Under the pieces are notes generated by a model. That model was not told the origin of the DNA. It did not search any database and worked only from the letters and a program-made list of their open reading frames with translations. The translations under genes and the position numbers were made by a program. Shown one piece after another: positions 46,705 to 54,455 of a stretch of 64,000 nucleotides of DNA. The first letter of the stretch is position 1, and every line of letters begins with the position of its first letter. Origin of the DNA: a virus. The stretch is taken from positions 1 through 64,000 of IMG/VR virus record IMGVR_UViG_3300029319_000003. One strand, written 5' to 3'.

Positions 46705-47670
46705 CTAATTGTCAAATGCGATTTTATTTAAATGCTGAAAGAGATCACTCCAGTTCCACTCTCCGAAGCCGTCTTCGATCATCATGGCACGGACGCCGGT
46801 CTTATTGAAAGACCACTCGATGTTGTCCAGCGCAAATTGAAGTTTGCGACGACCCTGCACAGAAATGCTTGGAGAATACAACTGCATCATCTTGTAGTTT
46901 AACTCAATTGTGTCTCGACTTTCAATGATATTTGTAAATACTTTTAATTTAGACTCTGCAAGGATCTCTGAGTGGCAATGATCCATCAGAGCGTCAATTG
47001 TGCAAACCTCTTCGGTCTTCATAAACGGAAACCTTTTAGCCACTGTCGCCAAGCCTACACCGGGCACACCCGGCAGGTTGTCAGACTTATCACCAGCCAC
47101 GGCGCGTGCTAATGCAAAGTTGCCGGGATGGATATTGAACTTTTCAATAATAGAGTTCTTGTTCAAGACCTCTTTCTGAATAGGTCGAAACACCACAGTC
47201 TCATCGTCACACAACTGGAAAAAATCTTTATCACTGGATACAATTACTTTTTGCCAGCCAGAGTATTTCTCAGAGCCGACGACATAGGAAATTATATCAT
47301 CTGCCTCGACGCTCTCCAGCATCAGTTGCATAATCGGCATTTCGTTCAGCAACTCAACGAGCCTTGTCTGTTGCCAGATTTTATTTTCGACCTCTTCATT
47401 TTCCGTCATGTTGCGGATTTCACGATTCAGGCGAATCGGCTTGCGACCTTCTTTATAGCCCTTTGCAAGAGTCTTTCGCTTTTGTGAACCTCCGGCTCCA
47501 TCCCAGCAAATAACAATCTGATCGGGCTTTGTTTCACGCACCAACTTCTGAAGGATCTTTAAGAAGCCCTTGACCCCGCCGATTGGCTGACCGTTTGTTG
47601 AAAGGCTGGGGTCTACGATATAGGCGCGGAAATACATGTTCAGCGCATCAATAACTAACAATCGTTTCAT
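46705..47670 (-). CDS. 5'-3' exonuclease / flap endonuclease (T5 D15- or T4 RNase H-like)
   Basis: 321 residues: LLVIDALNMYFRAYI, PDQIVICWDGAGGSQKRKTL, AKGYKEGRK, ESVEADDIISYVVG, KVIVSSDKDFFQLCDDETVV, ARAVAGDKSDNLPGVPGVGL (metal site and H3TH). All the acidic residues of the FEN/PIN-like 5' nuclease family appear present. It removes RNA primers and flaps and so completes the lagging strand beside DnaE. Overlaps uvdE by four bases. Confidence 0.92.
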   Translation of the reverse strand: MKRLLVIDALNMYFRAYIVDPSLSTNGQPIGGVKGFLKILQKLVRETKPDQIVICWDGAGGSQKRKTLAKGYKEGRKPIRLNREIRNMTENEEVENKIWQQTRLVELLNEMPIMQLMLESVEADDIISYVVGSEKYSGWQKVIVSSDKDFFQLCDDETVVFRPIQKEVLNKNSIIEKFNIHPGNFALARAVAGDKSDNLPGVPGVGLATVAKRFPFMKTEEVCTIDALMDHCHSEILAESKLKVFTNIIESRDTIELNYKMMQLYSPSISVQGRRKLQFALDNIEWSFNKTGVRAMMIEDGFGEWNWSDLFQHLNKIAFDN

Positions 47671-48587
47671 GCTGCCATCCTCTTGCGGTACTCCAGCAGT
47701 GCAATTTCTTTGTGTTTGGCTTCGATCATAACGTCAAGATCGTGACCGTAGTCATCGAACGGATGAATAATACGGTCAGAGTGTGCTTGCGGCTTGATCT
47801 TAGGGTTGTTGTGCTCCACTGACCGTGACTCTGCATAGTGTACGACTGGCTTGATATTACCCCACGTCGATAGGGCGAGTTCAAGTGCCTCTTGCTCTGT
47901 TTGACCACCGGGGTGGAGCATGTGGTGGTGGTAGTCAAATACGATAGGAATACCAATGCGCTTGTATACGCCCTCATACAACTCTAGGGTTGAATACAGT
48001 GATTCCTTGTCGTCGTTCTCGACAGTTAGACGAGAGCGAACGGACTCTGGTAGGCGCTCAAAGTTGCGACAGAAGTTGTCAAGCGCAAACGGCTTGTCAC
48101 CGTAGGCTGCGCCGACATGAATATTTAGTTTTGCGTATGGTGTGCGTGGCAATCCGATCATGTCGAACAAGTCAGCATGGACCTTGAGATCTGATAGCGT
48201 GAGTTGAAAGACGCGCTCTTTGGGAGATGCAAGTTTGTTGAATGGACCCGGATGGGATGTTAGGCGCATATTGTGTTCGCGGGCAAAGTTGCCTGCCTTC
48301 TTACACGCTGCAAGAATCAAATCGTAATCTGGCAAGTCTTGCATATCATACTCGCTCGCCCACGGGATAATGTCTGACGACAAGCGATAGAAATAAATGT
48401 CATTGGCAAGATTCCACTCTAGAATCTTGTACAAATCACGCACATTCTGCAACGCAAGTTGTGACGCATATGAAATGCCGCGCTCCTGAAATGTGCGCTT
48501 GATCATGGTGCGGTTTGTTGTGATCCGCTGCGACTTGGGTCTGGTTGAAAAACCCATGTTGATGCAAGCGTAGCCGTAATTTTTCAT
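47667..48587 (-). CDS. uvdE: UV damage endonuclease UvdE
   Basis: 306 residues from the ATG at 48587 (ATGA overlap). YGYACINMGFSTRPKSQRIT is the typical start, followed by LYKILEWNLANDIYFYRLSS, MRLTSHPGPFNKLASPKERV, KLNIHVGAAYGDK, RLTVENDDKESLYSTLELYE, IPIVFDYHHHML, PVVHYAESRS, HDLDVMIEAKHKEIALLEYR. A TIM-barrel nuclease with His, Glu and Asp metal ligands that nicks 5' to UV photoproducts. Protects phage DNA in sunlit water. Confidence 0.95.
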   Translation of the reverse strand: MKNYGYACINMGFSTRPKSQRITTNRTMIKRTFQERGISYASQLALQNVRDLYKILEWNLANDIYFYRLSSDIIPWASEYDMQDLPDYDLILAACKKAGNFAREHNMRLTSHPGPFNKLASPKERVFQLTLSDLKVHADLFDMIGLPRTPYAKLNIHVGAAYGDKPFALDNFCRNFERLPESVRSRLTVENDDKESLYSTLELYEGVYKRIGIPIVFDYHHHMLHPGGQTEQEALELALSTWGNIKPVVHYAESRSVEHNNPKIKPQAHSDRIIHPFDDYGHDLDVMIEAKHKEIALLEYRKRMAA

Positions 48588-48979
48588 AGTTTTAATGCTC
48601 CTGCGGTTTGTTCGTCTATAGAATATATAACACGTTTGACGCCAACATGCAATAGTGCTTGGTAGCACATTTTACAAGGTTTTGACATTCGGAACTCGCC
48701 CCCCTTGCCAATTCTAACAACATATACAGTTGAACCCGTGGTCACGCTGCGGTCCATGCCAAGGATACAACCCAGTTCTGCATGATGCGTGGCGTGACCG
48801 CAGTTGCGCTGCCGGAAACGATTTCCAAAAGAAACTTGCCGATTTTTGTTAGCGGCTACACTGCGAATCTTATTACCCTTCACTAACACCGCGCCGTGTC
48901 GGTAATCTGGTGAGCACGATGATTCTGCCACTTTGCGGGCAACCTCAAAATGACGTTTTATCTTACCAGAAATCTTCAT
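48584..48979 (-). CDS. dCMP / cytidine deaminase-family protein
   Basis: 131 residues: HFEVARKVAESSCSPDYRHG, AVLVKGNKIRSVAANK, CGHATHHAELGCILGM (HAE zinc motif), MSKPCKMCYQALLHVGVKRV (PCxxC zinc motif). Zinc hydrolase that would turn dCMP to dUMP for dTTP synthesis, in line with dUTPase. The body is short and substrate specificity cannot be read. The promoter at 49007-49035 lies directly upstream. Confidence 0.88.
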   Translation of the reverse strand: MKISGKIKRHFEVARKVAESSCSPDYRHGAVLVKGNKIRSVAANKNRQVSFGNRFRQRNCGHATHHAELGCILGMDRSVTTGSTVYVVRIGKGGEFRMSKPCKMCYQALLHVGVKRVIYSIDEQTAGALKL

Positions 48980-48985
48980 AAGGAA

Positions 48986-49025
48986 GCCCCTATTGCGTTA
49001 TATTATAATATATCACAATAGGGGC
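48986..49025. promoter_or_regulatory. 40-bp extended dyad around a promoter start
   Basis: GCCCCTATTG (48986-48995) and CAATAGGGGC (49016-49025) are perfect 10-bp inverted repeats. Between them is the palindrome ATATTATAATAT, which overlaps the -10 at 49007-49012. It could be an operator; as RNA the downstream arm lies in the leader and carries the AGGGGC before the deaminase ATG. Confidence 0.55.
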
Positions 49026-49035
49026 AGGCTGTCAA
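49007..49035 (-). promoter_or_regulatory. Sigma70-like promoter
   Basis: TTGACA (49030-49035), 17 bp, TATATT (49007-49012). Upstream of the deaminase, UvdE, exonuclease, helicase and RNR genes. Confidence 0.85.
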
Positions 49036-49054
49036 GGTGCGAATGCCAAAAAGA

Positions 49055-50188
49055 TCACTCACCTCCTTCTTCGGCAGTGTCGTCTACATCATAAAAATCA
49101 GCAGCATTACCTTCCCTCTTCTCAAAGCGAAGAATAACCTCTTCATCCATGATCTCAAGCACTCTGGCTTTAAATGATTCATCTTGTAGTTTATCGAGCC
49201 ATTGCTTGGTTTGGAACTTATCGGTCTTTCCATCTGCGTGATGCAGGGTAAACCACGCCCCACTGTTTGTCAGAGATTCTGACCCCTTGATAGCCTCAAG
49301 CCAACTCTCTTCATCTTTGATTCCGACTTCGCCGCCCCAAAGAATCTTAAAAGCACACTGACGCCCCTGTGTCCCGAAACGGGACTTTTCTAATTTAACT
49401 TTTACCTCAGAGCCGATTCGGAAACCACGGTCATCCATGATAAATGACGCCTTTGCCTTGCGACCAGTAAGCCAAACGCGAAGACTATAAGTATAGTGCA
49501 TCGCTTTGCCACCCGGTGTAAAGTAAGGGGTGGTCATAGCCTCGGCTACATTACTGGTAATGTTTGTCTTCAACTGATTCAGAACAACCAGCGTGGCTTC
49601 GGCGTTTGCAATTGGCTGGACCAACTTTGCCATGCCTTTTGACAAGATACGCGGCTTGACAGCCATCGAACTTAGAGGATTGAAATCACCCTCAATATCC
49701 GTGGTGCTCGGTGTTAGCGCAAGACTATCCCATACAAACAAAAGTCGATTCTCCGAACTTTCTAGAAGTTCCTCAATCGTCTCCAAGACAAATTCAACTG
49801 ACTCTGCCTGAACGTACAAAATGCGCTCAAGGTCACACCCAGCGGCTTCTAAGAACGCAGGATCGATTGCAGACTCCGCGTCAAAATAAACAACATCAAT
49901 GCCCATCTTTTGGGCGTTTGCAGCGATTTGTGCTGCCATATAACTTTTACCGGTAGACTCAAGACCCGCGATCTCGGTCACCTTCCCAACTGGGACGCCT
50001 GCCAAACGACCTCGGCAGATAATACTGTCGAGCCAGCGACTTCCAGTGGGAATAAATTCTTTTACCTCGGTAGGATTATCATCGGTTAGGTCATATGCAA
50101 CAGCAACCCCAGCCTTCTTGTTAATAATCTTCCGCATATCCGCAATGCTAAGTTTTCCAGCCTTTGCGGTTCGTTTTCGTGCCATCAT
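49055..50188 (-). CDS. RecA/UvsX-like recombinase
   Basis: 377 residues. GRLAGVPVGKVTEIAGLEST, GKSYMAAQIAANAQK (Walker A LESTGKS), IDVVYFDAESAIDPAFLEAA, LLFVWDSLALTPSTTDIEGD (Walker B), LVVLNQLKTNI (strand-exchange loop). Closer to T4 UvsX in length and ending acidic (DVDDTAEEGGE). Binds ssDNA and drives strand exchange in recombination-dependent replication and repair. Lies behind the SSB gene and a terminator. Confidence 0.9.
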   Translation of the reverse strand: MMARKRTAKAGKLSIADMRKIINKKAGVAVAYDLTDDNPTEVKEFIPTGSRWLDSIICRGRLAGVPVGKVTEIAGLESTGKSYMAAQIAANAQKMGIDVVYFDAESAIDPAFLEAAGCDLERILYVQAESVEFVLETIEELLESSENRLLFVWDSLALTPSTTDIEGDFNPLSSMAVKPRILSKGMAKLVQPIANAEATLVVLNQLKTNITSNVAEAMTTPYFTPGGKAMHYTYSLRVWLTGRKAKASFIMDDRGFRIGSEVKVKLEKSRFGTQGRQCAFKILWGGEVGIKDEESWLEAIKGSESLTNSGAWFTLHHADGKTDKFQTKQWLDKLQDESFKARVLEIMDEEVILRFEKREGNAADFYDVDDTAEEGGE

Positions 50189-50202
50189 GTTAACCCCGTT
50201 AT

Positions 50203-50245
50203 AAAAAATAAAAATGTGGCAGACTATTCACAACCCGGTCTGCCA
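50203..50245 (-). terminator. Rho-independent terminator after SSB
   Basis: TGGCAGAC (50245-50238) pairs with GTCTGCCA (50224-50217); a T-rich stretch follows (TTTTTATTTTTT, 50203-50214). Separates SSB from recA/uvsX. Confidence 0.82.
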
Positions 50246-50270
50246 TCGGTTTCCTTTCAAGGGGTTTCAA

Positions 50271-51032
50271 CTACCGCAGAAGGTCGTTAAAAGCCTGCTC
50301 AACGGACGTTGCGTTGTTGCCAGCGCTGTTGTTGTAGCGCGTGGTTTCGCTGGACTGCTCTTCAGCAGATGAGTCATCCGAAAGATACTCATCGAGCAAA
50401 GTCTGAACATCAGCCGCAGTCTTGCGCTCAAAGAGATTGTCGGTATCTGGAATAGTCTCCAGAAGTTCCGCGCACTCTTCAGGCGTAATGTCAGGACAAA
50501 TCGCTGAAGTGCGACGATGTGGCGTCAGCCGAGTCACTGGAAACGACGCACCAGCAGGCTTGCCATACTGAAGAGTCAGGTCAGTGCCGGACTCGGCATC
50601 AGTAATATCGCCGTACTCTGGGTTGAGCACAAGATTAAGCAACTGCTCGTACACAGTCTTTCCATAGCCCCAGATGCGGATGCCCTTGTCCTCTTCACCG
50701 CGCACGATAACGGGTGAGAAGAATCGCTGACGTGCCATAAGGTTCTTTGCCAACTTGGTACTCTCCTCAGTTCCCTCGTTGAAGAGTTGCCGCACAAAAG
50801 AGTCGAGCGGATCATCTTCGCCAAAGTTCTTCTTGGGACTCAGGAAGCCGGCGTTCTTGCCAAGGTTGTAGTGAAACCAAAACTCCTTAAAGGGATCGCC
50901 GTCGGCGGTCGGAACAATCCGAATCACCTGTTCGCCATCCGTTGGACGCCAAAATTGAGAACGGTTACCGCCGCCTCCTCGGTTTTGCAATGCGTTCAAC
51001 TTGTTACGCATCTTCTTTAGATCAATTGCCAT
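50271..51032 (-). CDS. gp32-like single-stranded DNA-binding protein
   Basis: 253 residues: MAIDLKKMRNKLNALQNRGG, SQFWRPTDGEQVIRIVPTAD, GDPFKEFWFHYNLGKNAGFL, an OB-fold core with IWGYGKTVYEQLLNLVLNPE, YGDITDAESGTDLTLQYGKP, and an acidic disordered end closing VEQAFNDLLR. The FWRP.DGEQ.IRI.P region and the order are those of T4-type gp32 proteins; the C-terminal acidic tail recruits partners. Own promoter at 51094-51122 and terminator. Confidence 0.9.
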   Translation of the reverse strand: MAIDLKKMRNKLNALQNRGGGGNRSQFWRPTDGEQVIRIVPTADGDPFKEFWFHYNLGKNAGFLSPKKNFGEDDPLDSFVRQLFNEGTEESTKLAKNLMARQRFFSPVIVRGEEDKGIRIWGYGKTVYEQLLNLVLNPEYGDITDAESGTDLTLQYGKPAGASFPVTRLTPHRRTSAICPDITPEECAELLETIPDTDNLFERKTAADVQTLLDEYLSDDSSAEEQSSETTRYNNSAGNNATSVEQAFNDLLR

Positions 51033-51093
51033 GATTCATTCTCCTTGTTAAAGTCAACTTAGCGAATCTTCCAAGTTGCTATGTTGTTTAGTT

Positions 51094-51122
51094 AATATAA
51101 CACACCCGCTAAGGAGTGTCAA
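51094..51122 (-). promoter_or_regulatory. Sigma70-like promoter for SSB
   Basis: TTGACA (51117-51122), 17 bp, TATATT (51094-51099). It overlaps the last codons of gene 51109-51966. Confidence 0.85.
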
Positions 51123-51966
51123 GCACTTTTTCATAGTTTTTTTGAACTATTTTACTGTGTGCCAAGCAGTAAACGTAATTTTCTTCATAAGATGTAGAGT
51201 GGACCATATAAGAAACAGCGCAGTCTTCGCTTCGTCTGTCTTTAATCTGGCTGCGAATATCTCTAAACAGACTGCCATCCTTTTCTATGGAATCTTTATT
51301 GATAGCATAATAATAACACTTGTCTGCGATTGTGTCAAGAGGAAAAAATAACTTTTCTTCATTTTTTTCAAAATCGACCACGCCGAGCGTTGATATGCGT
51401 GCTGGATTACTCGGCTGTGCGGAAAAATCAATCTCCGGCTTTGTCTTGTTAAAGACGTTGATCATATGAAAAGTCGAGACGACCGTCTGATTGATAGCCT
51501 CATAATAAGAAGACAACGGCACCTCCCCGATAACGTCCTCGACCACCAAATTAGATACCATATACATTCTTTCAAAAACACCAGAACGGGCATACTGCTG
51601 TAAAACACCCGATACCACACGCTCTCTTAGCACGGCTCGCTCGTTCAGCAAATCAACGTCAGGCTGAATGTACAGAATGCTGATATTGTGATCTTTTATA
51701 TTTTTTAGAATTTGCAGTGTTGCACCGGATACTTTGCCGGAACCAGCGAGCACAAATAGTACCTGCCCGCTGGCTTGCTTTAAAAACTTGCCGAGCCCAC
51801 GGAAATTGCCTCTGTCGTATGACTCATGATCTGACCGCTTCGGAAGAGAATAGCAGTTTTCGCCTTTTAACCCTGCGTCAAGTTTTAAAATCTTGTATTG
51901 TGGGTATGCTGCAAAGCGATCTGCAATAGCACACCCAGCAGAGCCGAGTCCAATTATCGTGTCCAC
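51109..51966 (-). CDS. Possible FtsZ/tubulin-superfamily protein
   Basis: 285 residues. MDTIIGLGSAGCAIADRFAA, YPQYKILKLDAG matches the first strand-loop-helix and next strand of FtsZ. GQVLFVLAGSGKVSGATLQI aligns with the tubulin signature loop (GGGTGTG) in position and hydrophobic context, but with AGSGKVSG. ISILYIQPDVDLLNERAVLR matches the VVTxPFxFEG..R segment and EDVIGEVPLSSYYEAINQTV the helix before the switch. The C-terminal half would be the activation domain. It lies next to SSB and DNA polymerase genes. The match is by order of elements, not by the exact motif. Confidence 0.55.
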   Translation of the reverse strand: MDTIIGLGSAGCAIADRFAAYPQYKILKLDAGLKGENCYSLPKRSDHESYDRGNFRGLGKFLKQASGQVLFVLAGSGKVSGATLQILKNIKDHNISILYIQPDVDLLNERAVLRERVVSGVLQQYARSGVFERMYMVSNLVVEDVIGEVPLSSYYEAINQTVVSTFHMINVFNKTKPEIDFSAQPSNPARISTLGVVDFEKNEEKLFFPLDTIADKCYYYAINKDSIEKDGSLFRDIRSQIKDRRSEDCAVSYMVHSTSYEENYVYCLAHSKIVQKNYEKVLDTP

Positions 51967-53144
51967 TCTAACTCCTTCATTTGACCATAATTAGTTCCAA
52001 CAGCGAGATTGACCCTCATTTGACCCAGCGATGTGGCAGAAAAAGTGTTCAACAATTCCCCCAACATCAAGCGATCATCTTGGTGCAAATCAATCACAAC
52101 ACTGTCATGAAGACAGAAACTAATAAATGACTTCTTGCCCTCCAGCAGCCAATTAAGTGCAATCATTTGCCTCAACACCATGTCAGCAGTTGTGCTCTGG
52201 ATCAAATAATTCAAAGCATGATGGGCATCTGAACTAATAGATCGATCCCAAATGGTCGTCACTTGGCTTCCATTGAAGTACTTCTGTACCACCTTGTCTC
52301 GCTCGTACAGCCGACCCGAAAGATGATCATTTGAGTCGGGATTGTATAGCCAAGCAAAAATTCTTTCTTTGGCTTTCTCTCTTGTTCCTGCACCTCGATA
52401 AACATTCTTCAAATTCCAATCGTGTATGTCTTCTGCCGGCTGGTCCTTTCCAGACAAAGCCAGAAGCACTCGCAACTCTGCTGCGTTATAATCCAACTCC
52501 ACAAAATAGTCATTGGTTGGCTTAATAATTTTGCGATTGCGCTTGTCAAGATTGAGTATGGGAAAACTATTTTGCTCCAAACCTAAGCGACCTGTCTTTG
52601 TACCAAAGATATTATATTTTATGTGCTGTGTCGGCTGGGCTGTCATTCGCTGCCACAATCTCCGTGACCGGGGGGAGGCGCGATCAATTAAACTTGGGTC
52701 AATCTTTAACGGGCGGCTGGCAATCTCTGTGGTCAACTCCTGAAGATCTGCCAAAAATCTATAATTTGCTGGCTCATCGTGGGTATCGAAAACATGTTTC
52801 GAAATCTGGCTCTTAATATCGCAATACTCCATCAGAAACCTATGCGGCACCAAGTCAAAGAAGCAATTTTCGTCCAGCGACACCTTGGCGTTGATAAACG
52901 ACCGCAAATACGCCTTCAGGCGGTTAGAAATATAATCCCACTCTCCAGTCAAATCAGAAGGACATGCATCCTGCAAAGAAGCCCCGCCGCAGTACAGCCG
53001 AGCATATTTCACGTCAAGCCCCTTAAGGTAAGGTGCATATGACCATGTTTTTGTAAGACCGTCGGGCAGCGAACCCATCGTCAGTTCACCATCGGCGTAT
53101 ACACCAACGCACTCACCCTTGTCATCAAGAGTTTGAAAAATCAT
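51954..53144 (-). CDS. Compact family A DNA polymerase
   Basis: 396 residues. Motif A: NDYFVELDYNAAELRVLLAL (catalytic Asp and ELR), preceded by YNIFGTKTGRLGLEQNSFPI (thumb/palm T..GRL). Motif B region: GTREKAKERIFAWLYNPDSN (R...K...F...YN). Motif C: SFCLHDSVVIDL, where H-D-S replaces the usual H-D-E. The N-terminal 170 residues do not show the DED exonuclease motifs, so proofreading is probably absent. At 396 residues it is much shorter than T7 polymerase (about 700). The second polymerase besides DnaE; perhaps for repair or for tail-end gap filling. Confidence 0.85.
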   Translation of the reverse strand: MIFQTLDDKGECVGVYADGELTMGSLPDGLTKTWSYAPYLKGLDVKYARLYCGGASLQDACPSDLTGEWDYISNRLKAYLRSFINAKVSLDENCFFDLVPHRFLMEYCDIKSQISKHVFDTHDEPANYRFLADLQELTTEIASRPLKIDPSLIDRASPRSRRLWQRMTAQPTQHIKYNIFGTKTGRLGLEQNSFPILNLDKRNRKIIKPTNDYFVELDYNAAELRVLLALSGKDQPAEDIHDWNLKNVYRGAGTREKAKERIFAWLYNPDSNDHLSGRLYERDKVVQKYFNGSQVTTIWDRSISSDAHHALNYLIQSTTADMVLRQMIALNWLLEGKKSFISFCLHDSVVIDLHQDDRLMLGELLNTFSATSLGQMRVNLAVGTNYGQMKELEWTR

Positions 53145-53153
53145 CGACCCCTC

Positions 53154-54455
53154 TTAGAAGTAAAAAGTACCCGGCTCGTTGCTAAAAGCCATTTCCTCTA
53201 ATATACACGCAATTTCTGCATCTGTCAAGTTTTTTTGATCAAATACTGGAACAGTATAATCGTTTTTGAACTGATTGTTAATATATTTCATTGCAGTCTT
53301 CTTGTCAACATGTCTATTGAAATTTTGTGCTCTTTTCACAATTCTGTCAAACTGCATCTGATCCCAGTTTTTGTTCATTTCATGAGCACGAATAAAAACC
53401 AACATCCGAATCCAATAATCATCAGCATATCTTTCATCCAACTCAGCGCGTGTAATCTTTTTTCTCTCTGATAACACTGTGGTTGTGATCAGGCGACCCT
53501 TGTGCCGGCGAGTGACCAGTTCTTGTACCATTGGAGTCATAGTAACATACGAATTATAAAAGTCAAGCACATATGTTTTTAAAGTGTCCATGTCCGTCAA
53601 ATGAGACTTGTAAAAACCACGCTGGAACGCCTGAGCCGCATTATCGATATTGTACTCTTCCATATATCGCTGCATTGCGGGCGAGTCGAGGTCAGCATAT
53701 AGTCTCCAAGGGGCGTTCTTGTCAACATAAAACCCAAACTGCATGGCGGCTTGCCGGAAGAAACTAAAGTTGGCATTTTTAATAAACCCTCTGTATTTCA
53801 GATCATCATTATCGTGAGGCGCATCTTTTTCTATGTCGATAGCCAGTCCGCTAATCATTGGGTCGCAATACTTCGACATTAACCAATGACTTCTTGTGAC
53901 TGGGAAACCCCTGCCGATAAAGGCAGGGACATATTCATTTACAAAGAGTTGCACAAAAGACTTCCAGTCCACAAGGCGCTGTGCCTTAAGGCTGTTCTGA
54001 AGGAACTTGTCAGTAAACCCGGTGAAAATAAAACTAGCCCATTGATGATATGCCGAATGGGGCGACTGCCAGCCTCTTTTTGGCGCTAACGTCAAATACG
54101 GACCATCTTCCTTACTAATCTTGTTGCCATATGCCGCTTCCTTAAAATACTCTCGCAAGCCTTCGAACGCTTCAGCGACGTAATTCATCACCATATATGT
54201 TTTACCGTCTATGGTTCGTAACTGCTTTAACGGTGCTTCCGATGCAAAAACTGTGTCGCCCTCGGTGTCAATTCTGCCATAAAACGGCTTGTCATACCAA
54301 ACATCAATAGGCTTGGCTCCAATTTCAGGATAAGAATATTTTTTATATTTATCTCTCTGGTGGAACAGTGGATATGTCTTGAGTTTATTCTCTCCCTTGG
54401 GATTTGTAATAACTCTAGCGTTCGGTGTTGGCGGCAATTTTTTATATTTAGACAT
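53154..54455 (-). CDS. Large-phage virion-type protein, unknown function
   Basis: 433 residues: MSKYKKLPPTPNARVITNPK, FHQRDKYKKYSYPEIGAKPI, VMNYVAEAFEGLREYFKE, AYHQWASFIFTGFTDKFLQN, GFPVTRSHWLMSKYCDPMIS, DFYNSYVTMTPMVQELVTRR. Aromatic-rich and helical. I recall such proteins in marine phages but not a proven function. It overlaps the large tail gene upstream by one base, so it may belong to the tail module or be an assembly factor. Confidence 0.7.
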   Translation of the reverse strand: MSKYKKLPPTPNARVITNPKGENKLKTYPLFHQRDKYKKYSYPEIGAKPIDVWYDKPFYGRIDTEGDTVFASEAPLKQLRTIDGKTYMVMNYVAEAFEGLREYFKEAAYGNKISKEDGPYLTLAPKRGWQSPHSAYHQWASFIFTGFTDKFLQNSLKAQRLVDWKSFVQLFVNEYVPAFIGRGFPVTRSHWLMSKYCDPMISGLAIDIEKDAPHDNDDLKYRGFIKNANFSFFRQAAMQFGFYVDKNAPWRLYADLDSPAMQRYMEEYNIDNAAQAFQRGFYKSHLTDMDTLKTYVLDFYNSYVTMTPMVQELVTRRHKGRLITTTVLSERKKITRAELDERYADDYWIRMLVFIRAHEMNKNWDQMQFDRIVKRAQNFNRHVDKKTAMKYINNQFKNDYTVPVFDQKNLTDAEIACILEEMAFSNEPGTFYF

